From positions 682,001 to 746,000 of the forward strand of contig NC_021487.1 in assembly GCF_000427095.1 (NCBI RefSeq): DNA of 64,000 bases, in the 5' to 3' direction. The notes under the pieces are model-generated. The model saw nothing but the letters and a program-made list of their open reading frames with translations. It was not told where the DNA came from and did not search any database. Made by a program: the position numbers and the translations under genes. Source of the stretch: Chthonomonas calidirosea T49. GTDB taxonomy: Bacteria > Armatimonadota > Chthonomonadetes > Chthonomonadales > Chthonomonadaceae. Below, one piece after another: positions 1 through 7,670 of the stretch; position 1 is the stretch's first letter, and the number at the start of each line of letters is the position of its first letter.

Positions 1-1612
1 TCAGAAACTCGGCGTCTCGGAGGGCGAACTCGCTTTTTCTATTGCCACGCTTATTGCGCGCCTGCGTGGTATAGGTGCCCCGATGCAGCTCAAGATATAG
101 CTCCCCTACCCAAACAGGGAGATCCTTGGCCTCCGCCTCCGCTTTCTTAAAAAACTCAGAAGCCTTCTCTAGAGTAACTCGCGGCATGCCTTCCACATCT
201 TTAAGGCGAGCGGCGTTCTCGATCATCTCGATGGTCGGCCCTCCGCCCCCATCTCCATAACCGTAGACGTAAAGCGAGCGAGTGGCCCGATCGTTTTCCC
301 TAAAGTTGCGCACATTATATGCCAACTCTTTGGGAGTCATCATGGCGTTATAGGTATCCGCCGGAGGGAAATGGGTAAAGATCCGTGTGCCATCAATACC
401 CTGCCAGAGAAAGGTGTGGTGCGGAAACTTATTAAATTGGTTCCAACTGATCTTCTGAGTGAGAAAATAGTCTATCCGCGCCTTCTTGAGAATCTGGGGT
501 AAAGCCGCTGCGTAACCAAACACATCCGGCAGCCAAAGGTCTCTCGTTTCGATACCGAACTCGTCCATAAAGAAGTTCTTGCCATGCAAGATTTGGCGAA
601 CCAGGCTCTCACCGCTGGAGAGGTTGCAGTCCGCTTCCACCCACATGCTTCCTGTTACCTCCCACTGACCGCTCTTTATCTTCTCCCGTATGCGCTCATA
701 GAGCTTTGGCGCCATATGCTTGACCCACTCGTATTGAGCGGCCTGTGAACAGATGAATTTGTACTCCGGATAGAGATCCATGTAGCGCGTGGCCGTTGCA
801 AAGGTGTGAATGCATTTGTACTGCGTTCGCTCCAGAGGCCAAAGCCACGCCGTATCAATATGCGCATGGCCGATGGCACTGATCTGGTGGGCAGAAGGAG
901 AGGCCGAACGCTGATAGACCTCGGCCAATCTTCTGCGTGCCTCCCGCATGGTCTCACGATCGCCTGGCTCGTAGAGATTGACCACTTCATTCAGCGCATA
1001 AAGTAACTGTCCATAGCGAGGACTGTCTTGAGGCTGTTCTAGCATTACTTGATAGGCAATGTTGACATCGAAATAGAAGGCAAAAAGCTCACGATCATAA
1101 AGAGCTAGCTCCGCATACTGAAAGGTAAACGGAGTCGGGTCGGGATCGCGTGGTCGCCCGCTAACACTGACATACGGGTTCATGCCGGTAGCCTGAACAA
1201 AAAGCGTGATCTCCTCTCCCCCACGTGCCTCCTCGGTCACAAGCAACTCGCCATGATGATGATCTATTCCCTGCACGGGGTTATCCTCATCCCAAACAAT
1301 CGACTCGGCACCCGTGTTGATGCGGGCGACTACTGCCTGTCCGCGCCAAGCCTCCGGCACCCGTCCCTGAAGTCTAAACCAAGCGTCCGACCAAATAGGC
1401 CCCCAACGATAGCCGGGCGTTACCGGTGTGTACTCCGCTCGCTGTGCGGCTACAGGATCTATCTTCATCTCACGGTAGTCACGTGCCGATTCCCCATGTG
1501 GGCGATAGACAGCGGCCTCCATCGGCACGGTCTCTGCCCAAAGCAGAGGGCGCAGCGTACGTTGTAGAAACTGCTCAATGCGACGTTGTGTGATTTCGGG
1601 ATGCTTCAGCAT
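1..1612 (-). CDS. GH38 alpha-mannosidase, 3' part cut by window edge
   Basis: Class II alpha-mannosidase of glycoside hydrolase family 38, which removes alpha-linked mannose from glycans. Only the N-terminal 537 or so residues lie in the window; family members of this layout run to about 1000 residues, so the C-terminal sandwich domains are off the left edge. The zinc/active-site motif HAHIDTAWLWP starts at residue 249 (His249, Asp253) and the catalytic nucleophile is Asp328 in WVEADCN. I chose the ATG at 1612 because AGGAG lies six bases upstream; in-frame ATGs at 1687 and 1720 have no such site, and 1720 directly abuts the fliP terminator. It follows the flagellar operon in the same direction but is separated from it by that terminator, so it is probably transcribed separately. 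No signal peptide is visible, suggesting a cytoplasmic enzyme acting on imported oligosaccharides. Confidence 0.93.
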   Translation of the reverse strand, partial: MLKHPEITQRRIEQFLQRTLRPLLWAETVPMEAAVYRPHGESARDYREMKIDPVAAQRAEYTPVTPGYRWGPIWSDAWFRLQGRVPEAWRGQAVVARINTGAESIVWDEDNPVQGIDHHHGELLVTEEARGGEEITLFVQATGMNPYVSVSGRPRDPDPTPFTFQYAELALYDRELFAFYFDVNIAYQVMLEQPQDSPRYGQLLYALNEVVNLYEPGDRETMREARRRLAEVYQRSASPSAHQISAIGHAHIDTAWLWPLERTQYKCIHTFATATRYMDLYPEYKFICSQAAQYEWVKHMAPKLYERIREKIKSGQWEVTGSMWVEADCNLSSGESLVRQILHGKNFFMDEFGIETRDLWLPDVFGYAAALPQILKKARIDYFLTQKISWNQFNKFPHHTFLWQGIDGTRIFTHFPPADTYNAMMTPKELAYNVRNFRENDRATRSLYVYGYGDGGGGPTIEMIENAARLKDVEGMPRVTLEKASEFFKKAEAEAKDLPVWVGELYLELHRGTYTTQARNKRGNRKSEFALRDAEFL

Positions 1613-1720
1613 CAACCACTCCTGTTTTGGAATATATAGACGGTCATAACAGTTCCACGCTGCCCCCTCTAGTTCCTGCTTTCTCATGTAGATTTTCGCC
1701 AACTTCGGCAAGACAGGCAT

Positions 1721-1745
1721 AAAAACTGCGCCTATACAGGCGCAG
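1721..1745 (-). terminator. Intrinsic terminator after fliP
   Basis: Read on the minus strand there is a perfect 8-bp stem, CTGCGCCT paired with AGGCGCAG around a 4-base loop, followed at once by five T residues. It lies 33 bases after the fliP stop codon, so it should end the fliM-fliY-fliO-fliP transcript. The rest of 1613-1778 holds only the leader of the mannosidase gene. Confidence 0.8.
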
Positions 1746-1778
1746 CTTCGCTTCGGAGGAACAGTTAAAGGTGTCTGC

Positions 1779-2567
1779 TCAATGAAAACTATGTGCTAAC
1801 GAGCCAATAAGCAACGTCCACCCATCGGCAAGCACGAAAAGCAGGAGCTTCGCCGGCAAGGAGATAATGGTCGGCGGCAACATCATCATCCCCATACTCA
1901 TAAGGGTGCTCGCCACCACGATATCAATGACCAAGAACGGCAAATAGATGTAGAAGCCGATGATAAACGCCGTTTTCAGTTCGCTGGTGAGAAAGGCAGG
2001 GATCAGGGTTATCAGGCTTACATCCTCTGCGGTGCGCGGCCGGGGAGCGTGCGAGAGGTTGAGAAAGAAAGAGAGATCGCTTTTATAGGTCTGACGAATC
2101 ATAAAGGCACGTAATGGATCCTCCGCCCGCTGAATCGCTTGCTCGATGTTGATCTGCTTCCTCAAATACGGCTGAAATGCATCTTGATTGATAGCCTGTA
2201 GTGTCGGGCGCATAATGAAGAGCGTTAGAAACAGCGATAAGCCCACTAGCACCTGATTGGGCGGGATTTGGGGCGCCCCTAAAGCCGTCCGTAAGAGGGA
2301 GAACACAATGATAAGCCTAGTAAAAGAGGTCATCATAATGAGAATGGAGGGCGCCAACGAGAGCACTGTCAGCAGAATCAAGATCTGTACCGTGACGGCA
2401 ACATCCTGCGGGTTCTTGGCGCTCCCGATGCCGACTTGCAGGTGCGGTACGGGCACTCCATTCATCTGCGCGTGCACATCGGCACATCCTAACAACCCTA
2501 GCACTACCAAAGCTATCCAAAACGTGAGCTTTTGATAGAAGCCTCGATATGTGCCTCCCCTATTCAA
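1779..2567 (-). CDS. fliP: Flagellar biosynthetic protein FliP
   Basis: Integral membrane component of the flagellar type III export gate, built with FliQ and FliR. The 262-residue product has the family layout: an N-terminal signal-like hydrophobic segment, the LTVLSLAPSILIMMTSFTR region at about residues 66-84, the MRPTLQAIN stretch, a periplasmic loop, and the C-terminal GFYIYLPFLVIDIVVAS segment near residues 204-220. The start is a TTG at 2567: GGAGG lies six bases upstream and the family-typical signal peptide follows. It overlaps the end of fliO by eight bases. It is the last gene of the operon, and fliQ/fliR are not next to it, which is less usual. Confidence 0.96.
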   Translation of the reverse strand: MNRGGTYRGFYQKLTFWIALVVLGLLGCADVHAQMNGVPVPHLQVGIGSAKNPQDVAVTVQILILLTVLSLAPSILIMMTSFTRLIIVFSLLRTALGAPQIPPNQVLVGLSLFLTLFIMRPTLQAINQDAFQPYLRKQINIEQAIQRAEDPLRAFMIRQTYKSDLSFFLNLSHAPRPRTAEDVSLITLIPAFLTSELKTAFIIGFYIYLPFLVIDIVVASTLMSMGMMMLPPTIISLPAKLLLFVLADGWTLLIGSLAHSFH

Positions 2568-3429
2568 TATCCGCCTCCACTTCTCGCACGGTTCTCAAAC
2601 GTTGCGCTCTGCGCGCCAACTTGGAGCTAACCTCCTGCAATCGCTCGTCCAACTCTTCCACAATCTCGGAGTCAGGCACAGCGAGGCCTTGCACATCGGA
2701 GGCCTCCACGAGCGCATGGAAATCGGATGCAAAACCGGTCTCATCCCCTCTTTCAAACTCTTTCAGAAGAGTGACCCCAGCAGGTGCCGCTCCTATCAGC
2801 AGCAATCGGCCCCGAGCCTCTACAAGGTAGAGGGCTGCGTTTCCCAATGCTAAGCTCTCCATAACTCTCAAACTTCGTAGAGAGGGAGAGTGCAGAGGGT
2901 TTTTTAGGCTCTGCTGTAACCTCACCATGAGCCCGAGTGTGGAACCTCTCGACAGAGCCTTGGAACGTGCGGAGGAGAAGGAGAAGATTGTCTGGCCAGT
3001 TTGCAACTTCCGCGCTAACGCTACTCCCCCCACGATAAGCCCCAGTATTGGTATAAGATAGAGCAACATACGGCCACCATCGCTTATGGCGCTAACAGGG
3101 CTATCTAAAGGCCGTGCAGATTTGTCCGAAAGGGCTGGGTCATCGGGGCGCGCCTGACTAAGTGGATCGGTTCCTTTGGCCAAATTTGTGGTCCGCACTA
3201 TGGGCTTCGATTGGTTAGAAGGCAACGCCTTTTGAGCGTGTGAAAGGTTCGACAATGCACCTTTTCCGCTAGAATGAACCGCTGTCTTCGTCGCCGACGA
3301 ACTCTTGTTGGGCGCACTCGACTGGCCTTTTCCACTGGCTTGAGAGGGCTGCGCCAGCACCCCGTTCGCCAAGAGAGTGCATCCGATGAAGATCATCAAA
3401 ACAGATGTCAGAAAGCCTTTCCTTTTCAT
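2560..3429 (-). CDS. fliO: Flagellar biosynthetic protein FliO-like
   Basis: FliO helps assemble the FliP ring of the flagellar export gate. The 289-residue product begins with a signal peptide (about residues 1-26), then a long Ser/Lys/Pro-rich linker to about residue 110, one membrane segment (LLYLIPILGLIVGGVALARK, roughly 121-140), and a cytoplasmic domain containing RSLRVMESLALG and LYLVEARGRLLLIG, the typical FliO core. A GGAG site sits seven bases before the ATG. FliO is poorly conserved, so the name rests on both this core and its position between fliY/N and fliP. Confidence 0.88.
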   Translation of the reverse strand: MKRKGFLTSVLMIFIGCTLLANGVLAQPSQASGKGQSSAPNKSSSATKTAVHSSGKGALSNLSHAQKALPSNQSKPIVRTTNLAKGTDPLSQARPDDPALSDKSARPLDSPVSAISDGGRMLLYLIPILGLIVGGVALARKLQTGQTIFSFSSARSKALSRGSTLGLMVRLQQSLKNPLHSPSLRSLRVMESLALGNAALYLVEARGRLLLIGAAPAGVTLLKEFERGDETGFASDFHALVEASDVQGLAVPDSEIVEELDERLQEVSSKLARRAQRLRTVREVEADIE

Positions 3430-3440
3430 GTTGATGCTCC

Positions 3441-4412
3441 TTAACTAGCCTTGCCCAGACTTGTTACCCGTTCTTCTGGGCTGAGGATCTCTGTAACGCG
3501 GATACCGAAGTTGTCCTCTATAACCACCACTTCACCCTTGGCAATCAGTTTTCCATTTACGAGCAGGTCCACTGGCTCCCCGGCAACGCGATCGAGTTCG
3601 ACGATCGATCCGGCTCCTAGCTCGAGGACGTCTCGTATCAACATGCGAACGCGCCCTAACTCCACCGTTACCTCCAGTGGAATATCAAGCAGCAGCGAGA
3701 TGCCACGTGGAAGGTCTTCATCTTTATTTGGGTCAAAGGAAGGAAGTATAGAAAGACCCTCCAACCCAAGGGTTTCACCATCGCCCGCAGACGCGCTTCC
3801 CGCCGTTGTTAGTTCGCTTTCCTCTCCACTGAGGCTCTCCTCTGCCTCAACGGCAATGTTGAGCAGCGTTCGGGCAAGCTCTGGAGTAAAGAGTAGGGTG
3901 GCATCCAGGCTTTCGAGACCGGGGATGTTAATGGAAAACTGAGCCTGCACAGCGCCTTCGCTTAAGGCAAACACAGGAGGAAGGTTCAACGGACCAAGCA
4001 AAGTAGCGCAGCTCTCCACCTCAACAGTCTCGCCCTGCACGTTGCTTATAGCATTAGCAAATCCGCGCACAACACCGCGCAAGGTAGTGGAAACAGGCTC
4101 CAACTGCGTGGCATCTAATGCCGTTGGCTCGGTTCCCTCGTGTCCCGCCGCCAGGTCAGAAAGGATCGTGGCATCGCGCTCCGAAAACCAAAGTATCGCT
4201 TCAGAACTATAGGGTTGACTTAGGCTAAATGTGGTAGACAGCACGGTCTCCGTTCGGTTCAACAGACTCTGCACGGGAATTTCGTTGAACGCGATCAGTT
4301 CCCACTCAACCATCTGATTGATCTGCTCGGATAGACTTAAAGCAAGGGTCGAACATACATTTGAAAAAAGCTCTTTAAGTGTATCCAGCTCTTTTGGAAG
4401 AAGTTCAGGCAT
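3441..4412 (-). CDS. fliY: Flagellar motor switch protein FliY/FliN
   Basis: Switch-complex protein of the flagellar C-ring. The C-terminal 95 residues (about 228-323) form a clear FliN/SpoA domain, with LLDIPLEVTVELGR, VLELGAGSIVELD, GEPVDLLVNG and the GIRVTEI ending. The N-terminal 200 residues are a CheC-like region as in FliY, so the gene is a fused FliY-type protein rather than the short 100-residue FliN. A GGAGG site lies six bases before the ATG. It sits between fliM and fliO with 17- and 11-base gaps. Whether the CheC-like part still has CheY-P phosphatase activity cannot be told from the sequence read here. Confidence 0.92.
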   Translation of the reverse strand: MPELLPKELDTLKELFSNVCSTLALSLSEQINQMVEWELIAFNEIPVQSLLNRTETVLSTTFSLSQPYSSEAILWFSERDATILSDLAAGHEGTEPTALDATQLEPVSTTLRGVVRGFANAISNVQGETVEVESCATLLGPLNLPPVFALSEGAVQAQFSINIPGLESLDATLLFTPELARTLLNIAVEAEESLSGEESELTTAGSASAGDGETLGLEGLSILPSFDPNKDEDLPRGISLLLDIPLEVTVELGRVRMLIRDVLELGAGSIVELDRVAGEPVDLLVNGKLIAKGEVVVIEDNFGIRVTEILSPEERVTSLGKAS

Positions 4413-4429
4413 AGATAACCTCCTAACCG

Positions 4430-5536
4430 TTAAACAGCGTTTTTCATTTTGGAAGCGCGACGAGACGATGGGGATCTGTGCGTAAGCAGAGCTTCTTGCT
4501 CCGTCGCCGGCTCCACTCGAGTAATATGGATGGCAAGCTTCTTGCCGCGCACTCCTGGCTGGGCTCGAAATTTCACCCTATCGCCGATCAGAACCTCTAC
4601 CTCCTCGTTCTGCTTGCGACTGAGCGTTACGATATCTCCCTCCTTCAACTCGAGCAGTTGTTGTACCGTCATTTGGGTACTGCCAAGCCGAACGACGCAA
4701 GTGAGATAAGTTTTCGCCAGGCGTTGTGCTAAAACCGGTGCATGGCGGCCAACGTTTTTGCGCAAGCTGCTTGAGAACCACCTCTGGGCGCTGAGCTTGC
4801 CGGTAATGGGCTTCAGCAGCAAATAAGGGATACAGATAGACATCGCGCCTCGCAGTTCACCCACCTTAACCTCGAAAAGAATAGAGACGACAACGTCGTT
4901 CGGAGGGACGATCTGCACAAACTGCGCTTGCGTCTCCATGGTTTCCCGCTTAGGATTAAATTGGGCGATGCCCTCCCAGGCCGTTCGAAAGTCTTTCAAC
5001 GCTCGGTTGATGATCGAATCGGTAAGCGCTTTCTCGATATCGGTAAGCACGCTAGAGCTTTTCACCACACTACCGGGCCCACCCAACAGGCGATCGATCA
5101 TGCAGAGAATCACGTTCAGCTCCACCTCCAAAATCGCTTGACCAGCTAACGGTGCCATACTGAACACGTTAATGATGCTGCTAGAGAGAGAGCGGATGTA
5201 CTCCTCATAGGGCACCTGCTCCACAGAAACGAGGTCAACGTGCACCGGCACGCGCAAATAGGCTGAAAGCGATGAGGCGTAGAGACGGGCAAAGGTCTCG
5301 TGAAGCATTTGGAGTGTGCGTAACTGGTCTTTGGCGAACTTGTCGGGTCGGCGAAAATCGTAGATTTCGTAGGCGATCGGCCCGCGTTGATCGCGTCGTA
5401 GCGGCTCCGAGAGTGAGGAGGGTTTCGCCTGATTACCGCTCGAGCGACTTGCAGTAGGCGATGTGGTCTCCGTGCCGTCGCTTGATAAAGAGGCTAACAG
5501 CGCCTCAATCTCTTCTTGAGATAGAATTTCTGCCAC
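4430..5536 (-). CDS. fliM: Flagellar motor switch protein FliM
   Basis: Middle ring component of the rotor switch; binds phosphorylated CheY and controls the direction of rotation. The 368-residue protein opens with the CheY-binding motif, here ILSQEEIEALL at residues 4-14, followed by a Ser/Pro-rich linker, the FliM middle domain with the LLGGPG signature near residue 150, and a C-terminal SpoA domain (VQQLLELKEGDIVTLSR near 288). The start is a GTG at 5536 with AGGGG about nine bases upstream. It is the first gene of a four-gene flagellar operon and is divergent from the permease gene at 5779. Confidence 0.95.
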   Translation of the reverse strand: MAEILSQEEIEALLASLSSDGTETTSPTASRSSGNQAKPSSLSEPLRRDQRGPIAYEIYDFRRPDKFAKDQLRTLQMLHETFARLYASSLSAYLRVPVHVDLVSVEQVPYEEYIRSLSSSIINVFSMAPLAGQAILEVELNVILCMIDRLLGGPGSVVKSSSVLTDIEKALTDSIINRALKDFRTAWEGIAQFNPKRETMETQAQFVQIVPPNDVVVSILFEVKVGELRGAMSICIPYLLLKPITGKLSAQRWFSSSLRKNVGRHAPVLAQRLAKTYLTCVVRLGSTQMTVQQLLELKEGDIVTLSRKQNEEVEVLIGDRVKFRAQPGVRGKKLAIHITRVEPATEQEALLTHRSPSSRRASKMKNAV

Positions 5537-5720
5537 GGAAGCGTGCCCCTAGCGAATTTCTTCTGTCACGCAGAAAGTGCTCTGTGTGGCGTAGAGCGGA
5601 AAGCAGAGGTCGTTAAATGCAGCTCCTTTTGTCCATCACACATGCACCTTCCCAAACTATTATCGGCGAGTAGCCCTCCATTCTGCAGAGCCCTCCGCAT
5701 TGCAACCCAAACTAGCTCTC

Positions 5721-5749
5721 TAGACAATTCGATGAGAATGCGTTACAAT
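5721..5749 (+). promoter_or_regulatory. Sigma-70-type promoter for the permease/xylanase operon
   Basis: TAGACA (5721-5726) and TACAAT (5744-5749) are separated by exactly 17 bases; each hexamer matches the vegetative consensus at five of six positions. The predicted start near 5756 leaves a short leader of about 20 bases before the first permease gene. No terminator or tRNA is seen in the rest of 5537-5772. Confidence 0.65.
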
Positions 5750-5778
5750 ATGGCAAACTGAACTTAAGTAGGATGCTT

Positions 5779-6720
5779 ATGCTCACCGCCCGGAAAGCTC
5801 CGCGCGAGCTTCCTGTCCTTCTCCTGTTACTTATAACCCTGCTGATTATGGGCATTTTTGTGCCCGCTTTTCGCACGGAAAGCAACCTCACCGCCCTCGG
5901 TGAGAGCGCTGCCTACACTGGTATCCTCGCTTGTGGAGAGGCGTTGCCTCTTTTTACCGCAGGGCTTGACATTTCCGTCGGCTCTACGTTAGCTCTGTCT
6001 AGTTGCAGTGCGGCCAGCGTGCTTATGTTGGGCTGGCCCTGGCCAATAGCTGTAGCGATGGGTCTCTTTGCTGGAGCTTGTGCCGGCTGGTTCAACGGCA
6101 TGTTGGTTACTTGGCGGCGTATGCCACCGATTCTCGCCACACTGGCTACATTTCTCATCTTCCGACATGGGGCTGGCATTCTCACTCATGATCACAGTTA
6201 TGGCCCTTTTCCCCATGCCTTCAACCGCATTGGCTCTGGTTGGGTTCCCGTCCTCCTTCTTATAGCCGTTACGCTTCTCTTCACGGTTCTCGTCCAACGT
6301 GCCACCTTTGGGCGCTGGCTTCTTTCCATTGGTGGCAATGAGATGGCGGCTAGACTCTCCGCTGTGCCTATCGAGAAGATAAAACGACGCGCCTATCTAT
6401 TATGCGGCCTCTGTGCCGGTCTCGCCGGCCTCATCGTTATGGCCTTCAACAACGCCACCCAAGCCAGTGTTGGGCAAGGCACCGAACTCGACGCCATCGC
6501 GGCTTGTGTCGTTGGGGGAACCCGTATTACAGGCGGTGAGGGTTCCGTCATCGGGGCTGCTCTAGGGGCAGTGCTGCTTGCCTTGCTACGCGATGCCTTC
6601 GTGCTTACCGGGCGCCCGGTCAGCGAGTACGGAGTCATCACCGGCGGTGTCATTCTATTGACGGCCATTCTGGAGCGCCTCCGTAGGGCAAACACCAACC
6701 TGCAGGAGGAGACGGTTTAA
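5779..6720 (+). CDS. Ribose-type ABC sugar permease (RbsC family), first copy
   Basis: Inner-membrane permease of a CUT2-type sugar ABC importer (BPD_transp_2 family), about 313 residues with 8-10 hydrophobic segments. Family signatures are GLDISVGSTLALSS near residue 59 and GGTRITGGEGSVIGAALG near residue 248. The ATG at 5779 is preferred to that at 5773 because AGGA lies five bases before it. Its stop codon overlaps the next start by one base (TAATG), so the two permeases are translationally coupled and probably form a heterodimer. No ATPase or binding protein is encoded beside it. Substrate cannot be deduced, but coupling to a xylanase gene suggests xylan-derived or another plant sugar. 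Confidence 0.92.
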   Translation: MLTARKAPRELPVLLLLLITLLIMGIFVPAFRTESNLTALGESAAYTGILACGEALPLFTAGLDISVGSTLALSSCSAASVLMLGWPWPIAVAMGLFAGACAGWFNGMLVTWRRMPPILATLATFLIFRHGAGILTHDHSYGPFPHAFNRIGSGWVPVLLLIAVTLLFTVLVQRATFGRWLLSIGGNEMAARLSAVPIEKIKRRAYLLCGLCAGLAGLIVMAFNNATQASVGQGTELDAIAACVVGGTRITGGEGSVIGAALGAVLLALLRDAFVLTGRPVSEYGVITGGVILLTAILERLRRANTNLQEETV

Positions 6721-7670
6721 TGGGCAAGCTGCGCTCTCTTCCAGCAGAAACCGGTGTTGCCTTTGTCTTCATCTTTATTGTAGGCTTTTTGAGTTGGAGG
6801 GCACCTGACTTCGCAACGTGGGCTAATATCCGCCTCCTTACCAAACAGGCCGCCGAGCTGATGTTGGTCTCTCTAGGGATGACTTTTGTCATCGCTACCG
6901 GCGGAATTGACCTGTCTGTAGGCTCCTTACTTGGCCTCAGTGGGATGGTGCTGGGCCTCGTGCTGCTTCATGGCGGCACAATGATTACTGCGTGCCTTGC
7001 CGCGTTGGGTGTAGGCCTGCTCGTTGGAGCCTTGCACGGCGTGCTTATTGGGCGAGCCCGCATGCCAGCGATTCTTATCACTTTGGCAAGCTACGCCGCC
7101 GCACGTGCGGGAGCTACCATGATCTACAATGGTGGAAGCATTTCAGCGATTCCGCTCTCCATGAACGAACTTTTCGATAACACGCTCTTTGCCGGTTTGC
7201 CAGTTCTTTTGTGGGTCAGCCTTATCGCCATCGTTTTCAGTTGGGTTCTTCTACGACACACCTCTTTTGGCCGCAGTCTCCTTGCTCTCGGTGGCAACCG
7301 TCGAGCTACCTATCTCACCGGAGTCCCTACAGCGCGCATCGAGCTTTTGGTCTATATGCTTAGCGGCCTATGCGTTGGTTTGGCCGCCATCATTGATGTG
7401 GCATTAAAAGCCACAGCCACCCCTGATGCCGGCCAATATCTAGAACTACAGGCCATCACGGCCGTGGTCCTTGGGGGCACCTCGATCACTGGTGGCCAAG
7501 CCACCATACTTGGGACAGCGCTTGGTGTTGCGGTCATCACCGTACTGCTCAGCGGCGTGCGCCTGATGGGCATGGAAGATCGGGTGGGTTGGTTTTTTGT
7601 CGGCGTCGCGCTGCTGTTGGCCGTTGAGGCCCAAAGAGGATGGAGAAAGAAAGGAGATATCTCATCATGA
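6720..7670 (+). CDS. Ribose-type ABC sugar permease (RbsC family), second copy
   Basis: Second CUT2-type permease, 316 residues, with the paired family motifs GGIDLSVGSLLGLSG (near residue 60) and GGTSITGGQATILGTALG (near residue 251). It is a divergent relative, not a recent duplicate, of the preceding gene. It starts within the stop codon of the first permease and its own TGA overlaps the ATG of the xylanase gene (ATGA at 7667-7670), so three products are likely made from one message. As in its partner, only the membrane-spanning component is present; an ATPase and a binding protein must come from elsewhere. Confidence 0.92.
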   Translation: MGKLRSLPAETGVAFVFIFIVGFLSWRAPDFATWANIRLLTKQAAELMLVSLGMTFVIATGGIDLSVGSLLGLSGMVLGLVLLHGGTMITACLAALGVGLLVGALHGVLIGRARMPAILITLASYAAARAGATMIYNGGSISAIPLSMNELFDNTLFAGLPVLLWVSLIAIVFSWVLLRHTSFGRSLLALGGNRRATYLTGVPTARIELLVYMLSGLCVGLAAIIDVALKATATPDAGQYLELQAITAVVLGGTSITGGQATILGTALGVAVITVLLSGVRLMGMEDRVGWFFVGVALLLAVEAQRGWRKKGDISS

